A DNA stretch of 64,000 nucleotides from Isoetes taiwanensis (GCA_021234155.1 JAJEKV010000064.1:7876001-7940000), one strand, 5' to 3'; shown: positions 12,603-25,893, counted from the stretch's first letter. Numbers and translations: made by a program. The notes: generated from the sequence alone by a model not told the origin.

Positions 12603-15600
12603 TTATTCATTGGCCAAATTATCTCCATCTTGTGGATCACCAGAGGTGCCTTCAGAACCGTCATTTTTCTCTCCACTACATTCTCCCTGTTAATCACATT
12701 CACAAATGTATATCAGTGTTGGTGAAATTAAGTCAATGTTGAAATCTAGCACATTATTATACAAAACTAATCTGCCAACAAATATGACATTGGCACATTT
12801 AATACTTTAATGAGAAGATGGCCAACAATGTTAAACAGTAATTTTCAGCAAATAGTTTTATGCAATGTGATATTAAGTAGGAAAGAAAATATTAACCATT
12901 TCCTTGTCCGAATCGCTGTCAATATAGCATACTTCCTGCAGATTACAAAACTAGAGATAAGAAAGGTAATCAAAATAAAAAGTACCAATATGAAATTATG
13001 CTGCACAGAGAATACACAGCAGTAAATCTAACTAGTTCAGACTTGCTCCATCTTGCAAAAGGAGATCTAAATACTCCATGATATTTTACAAACTTCAAAA
13101 GCTTCCTACACTGCAGACATTTGGATGTTGGAAATCTGATATGGAAAAGCCAGAAAGGGAAGTTTATAGATTCAATGAAAGGGGCAAAAACATTAGTACA
13201 TTATCAGCCATAATGCTTAAATAACGAAGAACTTATCTCCAGTTATGAATTGCAAATGGAAACCAACCATTGTTGACGCTGTAATTTTTTTAATGAAATA
13301 AGTGTGCCTACCTAAAGCATCAAGCATAAAGGATGACACTTACCGCCTCAACTTCCTTGCCCTTTTTCGATTTCACCTTAAAAATTATGCCCGGACTTGT
13401 TCCTTTAATATAATCCATGGCCTTAAACTATAATTAAGACACAAAAATTAAAAAGATGAAAGGTTTGAATTTCAGCAAAATAAGAATTGAAGCAAACATT
13501 AAATCAGCAAACATAGACTAACCTTTTTTGGCACAAATCCTTTTGCTATCATTCTCTTTTTAAAAGGCAGCATATCCACCTTTCTCCAAGATTTCTTGAA
13601 GCATATCATCCGTGGGCATTGAGCCCCAATCTTGAAACTGCAATTTTCAATTTAGAAAAGAACAAAGACAAATAATCAAAGGCAATTTAGAAATCAATAC
13701 TTACAAACTTAGTTTTGATTGACATAAGTCCACCGGAACCAGTTCGCTGTCTTGTTTTCCGTTTGGCAGCAGCGTCCTTTTGACGTTGATAAATATTGTC
13801 ACAAGAATCCACAAACCTTTTCCATGACTCTTCATCGACTTGCATTGGCCTTGTTGCATTGCCAGCACGGACATTCCTTCGCAGGTTATCCCTAGTTAAA
13901 TTTTACATAGGAAAAAGTAAGTTTATTTCATATAAATAACAAGAAAAGCGTGATGTAATTCCTAACCTCCAATGTCGCCATCTCTTCTTCAAGAACCTAA
14001 TAATGTCCATCTCGCTCAATCCATCACCAAACTGCTCGCGAACATATTTCAATGTCTTTTGGAGATGGCGTGGCTTTATCTCTTTAAAATGCTTATCTAC
14101 TTCCCTGCAATACAGTTTCAAAGCATCTGCTGCTTTTTCCTCAAACTCGCGGCCAGCTTCATCTCTTAATAGCTCTCCTTTAAAAAAGCAAACCTGAAAT
14201 TCAGAAGTAATTAGCAATAGTACTTGAAGTATTAACAAAAGTAATTAGAAGTAATTACCTCAATAAATCATAGTACAAACTCACTCTAATTTTTGAACTA
14301 CCTAATAAATGAAATGAACTCCAAAACATACCTCTGAATTTGATAATCTCCGAAATTGTACATTGTACGAGAGATCAACTTCAAACTTTTCTTTATCAGC
14401 ACTGTCTTGATCAAGATCTGTGTCAGGGGAAAAGGAATCTTCATTATCGAATCCATTATCTTCTGAAGAAGACGAAGAAGCACTTAGAACAACGTGCTTG
14501 TTTAAGACAATGGATTTCCGTTTAGCTCCTTCTTTGGATGTCTCAGCGTCTGGAACATTGCATGAATTGCTTGAGCGTCGTGGATGCTTCAACCTAGAAA
14601 AGAAAGTAGGCATGTTAATAAAAACATCGCACAAGTTAAAAAAACATGTAAATAATAGTACACAAACCTTGCTGTACATAAACTAAGTAGCATCATGATG
14701 CAAATAACAGTACACAAACCTTGCTGTCCAGAACTCTCTGTCTAATACAAGATACCCTCTACATAGCATATTTGTGCAGAAAAGTTTGCTGGTTTCTAAA
14801 GAGATGCTGGATGCAAGTTATATAACAGCAGGGATAATTGAAAACATAAGCACATTAACAGCATATAGAAGAACTGCATAGCCAACCCTGTTATTGGTGC
14901 GAATCTTTTTTGAACCAATGCTGCCCTGCTCTCAACATTTCATTTTATGAGGGCATGTCAAAATGGCAGTGGCTGCTTTAGGCTTTAAAAAATTCAATAA
15001 AGATTTTACAACCATTAAGTGGCCATTGTCAGCAAAAATTCAAGGTACATAGCCTGCCAAGGCAATTGATATTAAAGAAGATGAAATATGACATTTCTAT
15101 GGAGGAGATACTAGATGCTAGAAGCCAGAAGTGCAAAATGGAGTTTTTATAGAGTTACAGCAAATTAAAAGTAAACAGAAAGCCCACTAGATGATGCAAA
15201 ATAGAAAGCCAAAAAGTTCTGGAATTTACATTAAAAAACCCACTTTATATCCTAAACAAAGAGAGTAGTGCTTCCTTGTAAACCTAATGAAAATTTAATA
15301 GGCTTACCTTTCTTTTCCTTTCTTTATCATTTCAAGGCGTTTGTTCTTTCCTCCTAAATCACCATTGTGCTTCTCAAATGGCCTAGATGAGTTGTTTGAA
15401 TCATCACTTGCAGAATTTCTTCGAATACGTTTCTCCAACTCGCTCATCAGAGCAGCCAGAACATCTTCAGGCACATTAGCAAGGTAATTTTGAAGCCTTC
15501 CTCCATTGGACTCATCCACTGAACCGTCCTTGGCCTTGCCAGATCCATCATCAGGAGACACTGAAGAAAAACAAAGAGCAATAAATATCACCGACTCAGA

Positions 15601-15653
15601 AACCCTAAATTAGAAACTTGTTCTTACTATACGAATACTTATCGCTTCGGCAT
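12603..15653 (-). CDS. TnpA-like second transposon protein of CACTA-1a
   Basis: Nine exons with consistent GT/AG borders on the minus strand: 15653-15644, 15560-15308, 14593-14332, 14193-13967, 13891-13705, 13637-13523, 13427-13344, 12935-12897, 12686-12603, about 420 codons. The start is the ATG at 15653, read more cleanly in copy 1b, where a 10-nt exon joins in phase to SPDDGSG. Features: an early amphipathic PEDVLAALMSELEKRIRR segment, a Ser/acidic stretch, an HFKEIKPRHLQKTLKYVREQFGDG segment, then WKRFVDSCDNIYQRQKDAAAKRKTRQRTGSGG, which resembles the plant Transposase_24 (PF03004) pattern. The C-terminus is acidic. In En/Spm the partner of TNP2 binds subterminal repeats. Position, orientation and the motif support that role; the family call is an inference. 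Confidence 0.65.
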
Positions 15654-15736
15654 TCTCGGCGATGGTGAACGGCTAGGAATAGCAAGCCGTGGACTCAAAT
15701 TTTGCCTCAATCGAGAACGGAGAATCCATCTTTAAG
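15561..15736. promoter_or_regulatory. compact bidirectional promoter region of CACTA-1a
   Basis: The TnpA-like start codon (15653, leftward) and the end of an apparent non-coding TNP2 exon (donor at 15737, TTTAAG followed by GTGAGT) lie only about 84 bp apart. The two transcription units are therefore head to head and probably overlap at their 5' ends. The TNP2 leader intron would run 15737-16555. No clear TATA box was placed. The equivalent in copy 1b is 54286-54455. Confidence 0.5.
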
Positions 15737-16562
15737 GTGAGTACTCGCGCCATTTCTTTCGTTAAGAAAATCTTGCATGTTTCGTCTGTTAAGAAAATCT
15801 TGCATGTTTCGTCTGCTTTTGTTTTCATCTGTTACTTATTTTTCTCTCTCCCTCCCTTTTTCCCCCTTACGCTTTGTTCTTGCCCTTTCTTTATGGATTT
15901 CACTCCTTTTTTTTCAATCATAAAAGCTCATGTTGCCCCTTTTTCTATTCACCATTTGTTTGACCCCCTTTTCCAATCGTAAAAGGCAATCGTAAAAGGC
16001 TCATGTTGCCCACTTTTTTTTGCATAAAGGGGGGGTTATTAAACATTTTGGAAGTTACTTTGAATTTTTATAGTCTCAAGTAAACTTTATTAGAAAAAGA
16101 GATATGACCGTATAAAGTTTTTGCATGCATTTAAAATTAGCTTTATATATGCCTCAACATGTTTGACATTTAGGGTAATAAGCTTTTTTTTAACCAAATA
16201 GTACATTGTCTTAACGATTTGCATGGTCCTAAGAATCTACATTGGCATTAAAATAGGGATATTAAGTCAAAATAATTTGGCTAGATTGCATATGATATTT
16301 GTGTATTTAATTGCACATTGGATCTAAGTCTAGTTTGACACATTGGTTTTAGTAGGTTAAAAACTAAATACTTGATGTACATGAACTTTTTTCCTTTTTT
16401 TTTTCCCTTTCTTTTGGTTTGTTGGAATATATGCATTTTGGGTATTATCTTTTTACTTTGCATGATATTTTTTATTTAAGGTAGAAAGATAGTTGTCCAT
16501 TGAAGTTATTGTTTGTTTTCATTTACACCATTGATGAATGTGAATTATTGAACAGGTTCAAC

Positions 16563-19500
16563 ATGTCGAGCTCGGAAAGTAGTGGCAATGCCAGGGATAG
16601 TTGCTTGCCACGTCGCATCTTGACAAAATCATCTTCTTCCTCATCACTTGAAAAGCCAACATCTTCAACATCTTCATCATCTCGCGAACCAAATAGGAAA
16701 CGAGCTAGAAGAGACCCAAACAAAGCGTTTTATCTCCATCGGGGCCGTTGTTGGTGCAACAAGTGTAAAGGCAAGACTACTCGTTCGTATCGCATTCGTC
16801 AAGAACATGAAGTAAGGTTTGGCCTCTGGCAGAGCCAGCCATGTCAACCTGATGAAGGATATGATCCCGAACATGATGAAAATGAAGTAAGTTTGTTCCT
16901 AAAATCATTATTTCTAGCATAAAATAAGAATAAAGTAGACCCCATTTCTTTTCTTTGTTTGATTCTATTCTATTTGGTCCATGTAGTCCCCAGATGAAGC
17001 ATCTAGCTCACATGACGCATTCATTGGTGAGGATGTGATTCATGATACCATCAAAAATTTCTTTCCAATAAATGAACAAGCCAATGATAGCGAAAATAAT
17101 GATGGTGCACATGCTAGCGATGTAGATGAGAACTTGTATAGGGAAAAGGCAACATATCTCCGGGATGAGGCAAGCACGCCATTATTCCCAAATGCTCGTG
17201 TTTCTCGCCTTGCCACTTGTATACTTATTCTAAATCTCCAACACAAAGTTGGTTGGAGCAACAACAGTGTCTCTGAACTTTTCAGGTACGTAAGTGCAAC
17301 TCATTGGAATGTTAAAGTCTAATGTATTTATGCTTAATAATTCCTGTTTCTGTAGTTTACTTGATAAAATATTGCCAGATGGGCATTGTCTCCCAAAATC
17401 TAGGAGGGAGGCTAGGGAGTTATTGCGTTCATTTGGACTAGAGTATAACATCGTGCATGCATGTGTTAATGATTGTGTTCTATTTCGCAAAGACTATGCA
17501 AATGATCAATCATGCCCAAAGTGTAAGGAAGCACGCTATGAGGAAGGCAGAAAGACAAAAGTGGCAAGAAAGGTATTACGTCATATGCCTATAATCCCTC
17601 GGCTTCGGCATATTTTTCGATCGCCAACGCTATCAGATTTTATGGACTATCATGTGCGACATCGTAGTACGGATGGAAAGATGAGAATCCCTGCAGATGG
17701 GGCTTTGTGGAAGCAGATAGAGGAAAAGTGGCCCATGTTTGCCTTGGAGCCACGCAACATTAGACTTGGTCTGGGGATTGATGGTCTTTGCCCTTGGGGA
17801 TCTAGGTCATCCTCTCATACATACGGTGGCCTGTTGCGCTTATAAATTATAACATCCCACCATGGATGGCTACAAAACCCTGGCCATATCATGTTGACTT
17901 TGATTATTCCAGTATGCATGTGTATATAAAACTTAATTTCTATTGCTTGTATTAAGGGAATTGGATATTACAGGAAATATAAAAAGTAAAAAATATGGAC
18001 GCCTACTTAGAACCTTTGGTGGATGAACTTGAGGTTTTGTGGAAGGGAGTGCATATGTATGACATTTCTAAAACTCCACATGACTTTACGCCCATGGGAT
18101 GTTATGCTTTACTCTTCATGATTATCCGTGTTTTACGTAAGCTTCCGGGTATGATGTACTATGTAGTGCAAAATCATAATAAACCATAGGTATTATTTGA
18201 ATTAATCTTTTGTTTTATTGTAGGTCTCAAAAACAAGTGGTGCATGTGGATGTCCTTCTTGTGGGACTAGCTTAACATCATATAGGTCAAGACATCCAAA
18301 AAAAACAGATATATATTGGACATAAAAAAGTACTTGATGAGGGTCATCCTATGCGTGGATCCGATGAGACACCAAGCCAAAGAGATGGACACCTAAGGAT
18401 TGGTTAGATGCTTGGAAGGAGATGAATCCCAATGTGGATCACTTGACTAGTTATGGAGATGCAAATGCAAATCTTCCGCCAGGAATGAAGAGGTTATCCA
18501 TATTCTATAGGTTAGAGTATTGGACTGACTTGGAGTTGGTGCATTTACTTGATCCCATGCACATCTTCAAAAATGTCGCGCATTCTCTTTGGCAGCATAT
18601 AACAGGAGAACAGGAAACATTGGCTGCTAGGATGGATCTGAAAGAGCAAAAAATCAAAAAGAAATATTGGCCCATCGAGAAGAAAGGTAAAAAATCCCTC
18701 ACATGGAAACAAGGTGCATGGGTTTTAGGGAAAAAACAAGTTGTTGAAGTGAACAAAAGGATATCAAAGGTACGCACACCAACCGGATATGGAGCCTCTT
18801 TAAAGTAAGCATTCACTAAAAAGGCCCTCATTGGATTAAAGTCCCATGATTGGCACAAGTTTCTTCAGGTATACTTTAATTCCTATACCTTATTTTCTTA
18901 TGAAAGTTTGATATTTCAACATATGTAGTTATATACTTTGTTTTTTTCCTTTTCAGCATATACTGCCATGCGTTATAGGAGACTTCTTGACTCCACAAGT
19001 AAGAAGCATTATATATCGATTGGGTAAATTTGCAAGGTGGGTCTCTTCTAAAGAAATCGAAGTGTCTGAGATATTAAATATGGAGGAGGAAGTGGTTATG
19101 TCGCTTATATATTGAAAAGAACTTCCCACTAGCTTTTTTGATCTACAGGTAACTATTAAGCAAATATTACGTAATCATGTAAATTCTTAGCAATGAAAAT
19201 TATTGTTAATGATGTAGTTACACTCACAGGTGCATCTGCTATTGCATATCCCCAATGAGATAAGGTTGGCTGGACCTGCTCCTAGTAGGTGGATGTTTTT
19301 TCTAGAGCGCTATATGAAGGTGCTCAAGGGCTTTGTCCGTCAAATGGCAAAACCAGAGGGATGCATGGCAGAAGGGCATCTTGTACAGGAAACATTGTTC
19401 CACCTAAATGATGTCACTACCTCATGTCATCCTGCTGGCCCTAAATTGTGGGAGAAAGAAGAACCTGAAGAGATCACATCAGAGGTGTTACAGGGTAATG

Positions 19501-20777
19501 GAGTAGAACGAAGTCTGAGTGATGAAATGCTTCTTGCTGTAAGCACATTTGTGATCAATAATACTGCGAGTTTACAACCATGGAGGGACTTGTTTGAAAG
19601 CGCTAAGGAAGATGCACAGAGAAGGTCAAGACGATCTATTTTGCCAAATGTTATGGATAGCGCATGGTTGTTGGCTCATATGGATGAAGCCAGAGATCGT
19701 GGCCAAGTTATTCGAGATGAGGATTATGAGATTGCCCTTGATTGTAGTAGGAAGGTAAATATTTGATGCTAATTTCATTCCTTTTGTAGAATATTATTCT
19801 TAATTATTGTTATTTTGTTCTAGGCACGACTCTACACTTCAATGTGGGCTTATGGCCAACATTTTCGCATCAACACAGTTGATAAACATAGGGTCACATT
19901 TGATTCAGGAATCAGCTCACAATTTGAACAAAAAGTCAATCTAGCAATAGGGACCGCAACCTTTTGGAAGGTAACCTTGATTACATGGGCATCCTAACGA
20001 TATCATTGAACCGATTATCGTAGCTTTCATGTAAATGTCTTGAAGGCACGATGGTTCAAAGTTGTATACAGAGGTCGTGGCAAAACAGTTAGGAGTCATC
20101 CATCAGGATTTCCAGAAGTAGATTCCTCAAAGGTATTGGCTGAGATGAACGAACCTTTTGTTTTTCCAAGTCGGTTGAGCAAATGTTTATCCATGAGAAC
20201 CCTAATGACACAAAGTGGTGGATTGTTGTACATTGTCAACCAAGGGCTCGACGCGGTGATTGATCTTTCTATAATTGAAAATAATATGGAAGAGATCTCC
20301 AGTGATGATGATGCTAATGATGGTGGAGGTGTTGCGGATACTGCAGATGATGTTGAATCGCCAAGTCTAGATGATGTAGAAGATGCTTTTAGTTTAGAAG
20401 AAAGAGAAATTTCAGAAAGCTCTTTGAACATAGAGGATGTTGGTACTTATTCAATAGAAGGTCATCTTGAAGGCGGATTTATTCCTGTTGAGGATGATGC
20501 TAATGAACATGTTCTTCTAGCACCATCAATGACACTTCCAATGAGAGATGAGGTTGATATGGAAGCAAATTGTGCGCTTCGATCTCCATTTAGTTCGCCA
20601 ATTCATCTTTGCACTCATGATGAGGATTATATTGAAGATGAAGAAGTCGCAGAACATGCACATGGTCATTCAGAAGCAGTTAGGGGTTTGGCTCTTCATT
20701 TATATCTAGACGATGATGAGATAGATGATATTGAGCATGATCTAAAGGAACAAATTGATGTGTTCACATACGATTAA
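16563..20777 (+). CDS. TNP2 transposase of CACTA-1a (with indels)
   Basis: TNP2 catalyses CACTA excision and integration. Coding exons: 16563-16886, 16987-17285, 17356-about 17910, about 17972-18140, 18222-about 18868, 18957-19151, 19231-19755 and 19824-20777. Domains in order: Ser-rich and basic N-terminus, a zinc-finger-like WCNKCKGK region, acidic linker, LATCILILNLQHKVGWSN, ILPDGHCLPKSRREARELL, HACVNDCVLF, CPKCKEARY, MPIIPRLRHIF, then LDPMHIFKNVAHSLW (transposase core), a DUF4218-like region from HILPCVIGDFLTPQ to RYMKVLKGFVRQMAKPEGCMAEG, and a DUF4216-like region (RWFKVVYRGRG). The tail is strongly acidic. Compared with copy 1b it has several small indels at CAG/CTG sites (near 17818, 17885, 18370, 18805, 19100, 20010, 20170) that break the frame; these may be sequencing errors. 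A leader intron precedes the start. Confidence 0.88.
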
Positions 20778-21090
20778 TTAACATGTTTCTATTACTATTA
20801 CTGCTATGATAAATATTAAAAGCACTGTTTCATTATTTATGGACTTTCCGAAGTCCATAATGCCTCCGAAATTGAGTCAAATTTCTAAAATATGATGGTT
20901 TTTTAAATAGAAGGACGGAATTTTTCGGGAAACATGCTGGTAGGTGATATGGCAGAAGCTTTTTCTATTAAGCCAAGGACAAGCCCGCCCAACTCGCGGT
21001 CAAGGAAAAGCGCGTCCTGTGTGTGAGGTGTTGCTAGTGAGGCTTTGTTTTGCAACTGCGGCAAAGATAGATTCATAACGGCAAAGGAGA

Positions 21091-21590
21091 ATGGTTGAAA
21101 CGAGGCGCCGGGTATGGATTCACAATGACCAAATGCAGTCCCATATCGCTGAGCGATCTTAGCCCACGCGAATCAATTGCGTGTTGAGGTGCATAATGAG
21201 ATAAATCGTAATGGAAGAAACGAAATCGGCAAGGTGTCATGAAGCTCCTCCGTGGGGATGGGTTGTTAAAGGACAACAATTATCAACTCACTAGGGTGGA
21301 GTTGGAAGCTTCCCTGATATCATTGAAACGACTTGTCTACAGGGGAGAGGCCCCGAAGAGGCTACTCAAATTAGAGGATGTTTGGCTGCACAACTCATTC
21401 AGACCATTATTTAAGAAGCTTTATAAAAAGGAGAAAAGGCAGCGTGAAGATTTGGTAACCAAGCTCATTGTCAACACTCCTCACTCGATCCTTGAATTGG
21501 ATGAATGGTCGGACCTCAGATAGCGTAAATTACATTGATGAGTTCGATCGTGGTGATCTTATTCAAGTCGAACTAGCCATTGACCAAAAC
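21091..21590 (+). CDS. CACTA-1a orphan cargo gene (about 165 codons)
   Basis: It lies about 310 bp after TNP2 on the same strand. The intact version is in copy 1b (59808-60305). Read there it is a hydrophilic, charged, probably helical protein: an early TMTEMQSHISEQILAHANQLQVEVH segment, a central VELEASLISLKRLVYRGE segment, and a basic KKLYKKEKRQREDLVTKLI segment before an acidic C-terminus. No transmembrane segment or signal peptide. The family was not recognised. In this copy changes near 21145, 21176, 21210 and 21230 shift the frame, and the stop codon (TGA in copy 1b) is altered to CCA-A near 21583. Confidence 0.5.
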
Positions 21591-22008
21591 CGCACCCGAT
21601 ATTCTCTACTTTGTATTCTCGCTTTTGTCGAACTACCTATGTCGAGGCATGTTGTTTTATTTGGTTTTATAATATGTGTATGACATCTATGTAATGCATT
21701 TCTTAATGAATGGAACCGGTTCTATCTATTTTTATGATGGAGCATAGGCCACAATCCCTAGACACCAATTTGTTTTGTGGAAATTGGGCCACCAATTTGC
21801 CCTCATATAGTCGCTTTGAACAAAGTTTAATACTAGCCTCCAAAGGAAATAGGGCGTCCGCCCAATTTCGTTAGGACTTGGCGAAAAATACAAATACAGA
21901 TCATCACAAATATAATTAATCCAACTTGAAAACTATGCGACCAAGTGTGGATGCTACCTATAACAAATCATTTCAGATATAAATTCTTATGAACTTATGA
22001 AATACATC

Positions 22009-22352
22009 TCATAGATTGTAATTATTGGTGATTTTGTCAATCTCATAAGCCGCCGCCTCCCGAACCCAAACAATATGGATAGTAACATGGTACTTTTCGC
22101 CGGGGAGTCTTTCTTGGCGACCAAGAGCTATACCATGCAGCCACGCATCAAGGGTGATCCCTTTGATAATGCATGCATGAAGGTCGCCGAAAGTCATGAG
22201 GCAAGTGAGGGTGTCCAAATGCTCGAGGTGGAGGCAATTGGGACCTCCTCAAGAACTCTAGCAGGGCTGGCGTAGACATTGCAAAGGGCTCTCGCTATGC
22301 AATCGAATGCGCAATACTTATAGCCAAGTAATTATTGATGAAGCAATCAGTA
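22009..22352 (-). CDS. small cargo gene A (minus), related to gene B
   Basis: Better read in copy 1b (60728-61072). The C-terminal half has the pattern LDxWLHGIA..P..YHVTIHIVWV....YEIDKI. Gene B, on the other strand just to the right, has the same pattern (EDWMTTVS..P..FDVIIHLIWN....YMIEKI). Both are predicted to fold with two beta strands around a Trp-flanked turn. Function unknown. Indels in this copy shorten the frame (only 22009-22218 is open). Confidence 0.45.
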
Positions 22353-22529
22353 ACATTATTGGGCGCATATACGACCGGGTAAGTATATCCAATAATTATT
22401 GTGTATAATACCAATAATAATTTTGGTTGGTATAAATATATATCAAACCAATGTTGGCCAACAAATTTGGCCTTAGTCTAACCATGTGGTCTCCCCTGTT
22501 GGTCCCGAAATGATTCCATTACGCAAGAT

Positions 22530-22725
22530 GAATCACGAAAACTTCAAGCAAAGGTCATGAAATGAAAATAGCCATGGAAGATTGGATGACCACCGTGAGT
22601 CTCAATCCTCGCCATTATCCCCGATCCCTTCGATGTTATCATCCATCCGATATGGAATAGAGAGCATCAAATGTACATGATAGAAAAGATCTCTCGGTGG
22701 TCTGCTGAAAATGACTCGTAAGAGT
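22530..22725 (+). CDS. small cargo gene B (plus), related to gene A
   Basis: Corresponds to 61237-61446 of copy 1b. The frame carries AMEDWMTTVSLNPRHYPD, then IIHLIWNREHQMYMIEKI and an acidic end. In this copy the frame is broken by extra bases near 22615 and 22705. It is divergent from gene A, with an AT-rich spacer (22380-22470) that has inverted TTGGTATA/TATCAAACCAA-like segments and could be a shared promoter. Confidence 0.4.
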
Positions 22726-23113
22726 CCCCCTAGATCAGATTGTTGTAATGTGATAGTCATGTTGTTGTAATCGATTGTCGTAATACTCTTGCTTTTGTAA
22801 TTTGTAAGGCGTTCCACTTGACTTCATGTTCAACTGCCGCGACCGATAGCCTTAAGGTTCAAATTGGGGCCAATTTCTATGAGGGAACTCTTCTAGTGCA
22901 GGAAATTTTCGACATGTATTTATTTTCTTGGTCAATGTACATAAGTTTTTTCACTCAATTTCATTATAAAACCTATATAGTGAGTAATAGGTGCGAAATT
23001 GGGCTACCAATTTGCACCCCCGTTCACTCTAAACATATACACGAGTGTCGAGATGCGAAATTGGGCGCCGCCAATTTGCACCCCCTGTGTATAGCAAAAC
23101 ACTATCCTTGTGC

Positions 23114-25190
23114 TCAAGGGTCCACCCCTTCACCGACGTTGTTGTGTGAGCAGCCGGCTTTCTTCTCCCCCGCTGTGTCAGCTTGCTTAAGGAGTTCCAT
23201 CCGAAGCGTGGAATTCTTCAAAGGGTTAGCGTGGCGTCGGAGCATCCTTCTCAATTTCCATTTCAACATCATCCTCCTTCTCATTTTTTCCTCGTCCTCC
23301 TTCTCAACTTCCTCGTCCTCCCTCAACTTCCTCGTCCCCTCCTTCTCAACTTCCTTCTCCTTTTCGACATCCTTTTCTTGCTCGATGGTAGCGGGTCCAC
23401 GCCTTGAGCTTCTTGTGTCTCCAAGACAACGTAAGGTTCTCCATCCTTGAGGAGTAGTCACAGAACTTTGAGCTACCCTCGATCACATCTTGGGTGCACA
23501 CTAATGTAGTTCCCGCCAAAGCATTAATGTTATCCTTCTTCTTTCTAAAGAAAGACATGTCCTTTGCTCCAAAACCTGCAACCTTTCTCAAATGGTCTCG
23601 TGAGAGAATCTTTAGACAACCCGAGAGTGGATTGCAACTCTTGCACCGCTTTTGTGCGGGAATGGACAAGGAGGTGGAGGAGTGGACACTACAAAGACTT
23701 GCCTTGGAGCCGCTTTTTTCTTTTTTTACCCTCTCGCTATTTTTGCAATGCACGGGCTCTCGATTTCTTCTCATCCAAAGATTACTTGAGTTGATCAAAA
23801 ATCCGAGTAAGTTTAAGCTTTATGCATATTCTCATCACTCTCAAAGGCGTGGCTTTTATACCCTTCGCACATAGCTGCATCGGGCTAAAGGATCCTCCGT
23901 GAGAAGAAATCAAGGACACCGTGATCCCTCAAGCATAAATTTCCTGGACAAGGTATGTGCATGTCTTAGAATCTAATTGATGTGGCAAAAGGGCACCCGC
24001 CTCCCCCGCCACACTCTTGTCACCCCAAGGCCGATACAACCAAGATGTTTGAAGCAAAGTACAACCGCTATAAGTGGCATTGAAAAGAAATAGACGCAGA
24101 CCACGGGTTTAAATCATATTACCGCTGCGCACTCATGATCGGGAGTTTCTTCTCTATGTCCTCCACCTCTTTCAAGTCTTTGGGGAACTTCAATACTCTT
24201 GAGGATGGTCCGCATCGTTGAAGCATAGATTCAGTCATTCATTGCGTGGGCAACCGCTTGGTCTCCGCCACATACATTACAAGAACGAGAGTCTCCGCAG
24301 CCGCGAACACGAGGGAAGGGTTTCTTTTTAGGATCATTGTACGCCCCACCCATACACGACTACCCCCGCCTATAGTCTTCATGGCGGACAAGCATTCACT
24401 CAAACGATCCGGACCGATAAAGATCGTGATCCAATATAATTGCTGGTCCGTAAGCACACCGACCGGGTCCAAGAACTTCTAAATCCTCCATGCTCCATTT
24501 CTTGATATTTCTGAAATCACATCCAACAAACCGAAAGCAGGGTATTGACCACATCAACCGACATTCCCAGAGGACCCATTACACGGTAGCATTTGAATGA
24601 TTTTGATCCCTCTTCCACCGGTCCACGCAGATACTCATTAACCTTCGTGATAAGAGCCTTTGGAAGGTTAAGCTTTTCCGCTTCCCTTTATGCTATCAAC
24701 CCAATCACCTACATCGTTGGCGAACATCAACATCAAATTCTCCGTGAATATAGGATGAATTTTCCTCAAATCGGTCATGTTGTCAACACGAAGCTTTTTC
24801 ACATCTTTGAGATATTTAAGGAGTGCACGCCGACAAAGGCCAATCTTCTTCACCGCCAAGACGGATTTTCATGACACGCCTTCCAAAGATAGTTTTGGTG
24901 GCCTTTATGTACGTGGTGGTCTGTCATAATCTCTCAAAAAGTCTTTGCGATCCATTGGATGCATGGACTTTAAAGGTCGGCACTTGTTATTCGTGAACAT
25001 TCTCAAAGCGGTCCTTTACCACTATCGCCTCACCCAATTCATCTTTTAGCTGGTCTTCATAGAATAACTGAGCCACTTGTAGGCACATATTCCAAGTTTC
25101 GTCATCCGGATACACGGTAATCGTAGTCTCGCATGCTAAGCTTCTTCAATGTTCTGCTTCGCTATAGCGAGCCAATCCTGCATGCCTTAG
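23114..25190 (-). pseudogene. methyltransferase-like cargo gene of CACTA-1a (frame-broken copy)
   Basis: Homologous to 61954-63908 of copy 1b; see that entry for domains. Segments are recognisable in several frames on the minus strand: MFTNN, MTDLRKIHPIFTENLMLMFAND (24859-24668), LDPVGVLTDQQLYW (24472-24400), PDRLSECLSAMKTIGGG and the acidic tail (23461-23250). The motif I region near 23905 reads differently from copy 1b because of indels around CTG/CAG sites. Either this copy is dead or the breaks are sequence errors. Confidence 0.5.
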
Positions 25191-25249
25191 TAAACTTAGC
25201 ACATTTGACATATACACCCTCAAAATTTAGCAATGCACAAGCTAACATG

Positions 25250-25770
25250 CAATGCACATGAGGGTTAATAAAAATGGGCGCACCAATTTCATAGACAAGG
25301 AGATGCAATTTAACATGCTATATTCACATGGGGCCAACCCAAATTGGGGCCGCCAATTTCAGAGACAAGGAGATGCAATTTGACATGCTATATTCACATG
25401 GGGCCAACCCAAATTGGGCTACCAATTTCATAGACAAGGAGATGCAATTTGACATGCTATATTCACATGGGGTTAACCCAAATTGGGCTACCAATTTCAT
25501 AGCCAAGGAGATGCAATTTAACATGCTATATTCACATGGGGCCAACCCAAATTGGGCCCGCCAATTTCATACCCAAGCGGATGCAATTTAACATGCTATA
25601 TTCACATGGGGCCAACCCAAATTGGGCGCCCAATTTCATACCCAAGCGGATGCAATTTAACATGTGTCATGTAGTATCCCTCAGATTCGAAATTGGGCCC
25701 GCCCAATTTCATAGCCAAGACGCCGCAAGAAACATGGGAGGCCTCCCAAATTGGGCGCCCAGGATGGCCA
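25250..25770. repeat. hairpin minisatellite 1 (about 70-bp units)
   Basis: Seven units, spaced roughly 70 bp, each with AAATTGGGC facing GCCAATTTC and a shared GGAGATGCAATTTRACATG filler. It lies between the methyltransferase-like and ParB-like coding segments on the minus strand, so it may be intronic or intergenic. The start of the same array is visible at the window end in copy 1b. Confidence 0.8.
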
Positions 25771-25893
25771 AGGGATTTATAAAAAAAAAAACAGATCGCA
25801 TCCACAATTAGAAATGACTTCATCAATATGCGCTATCTTGGGATAGTCCACGCTTTCCTTTCTTCTGACTTTCCATAGAATGCCCATTGATTC

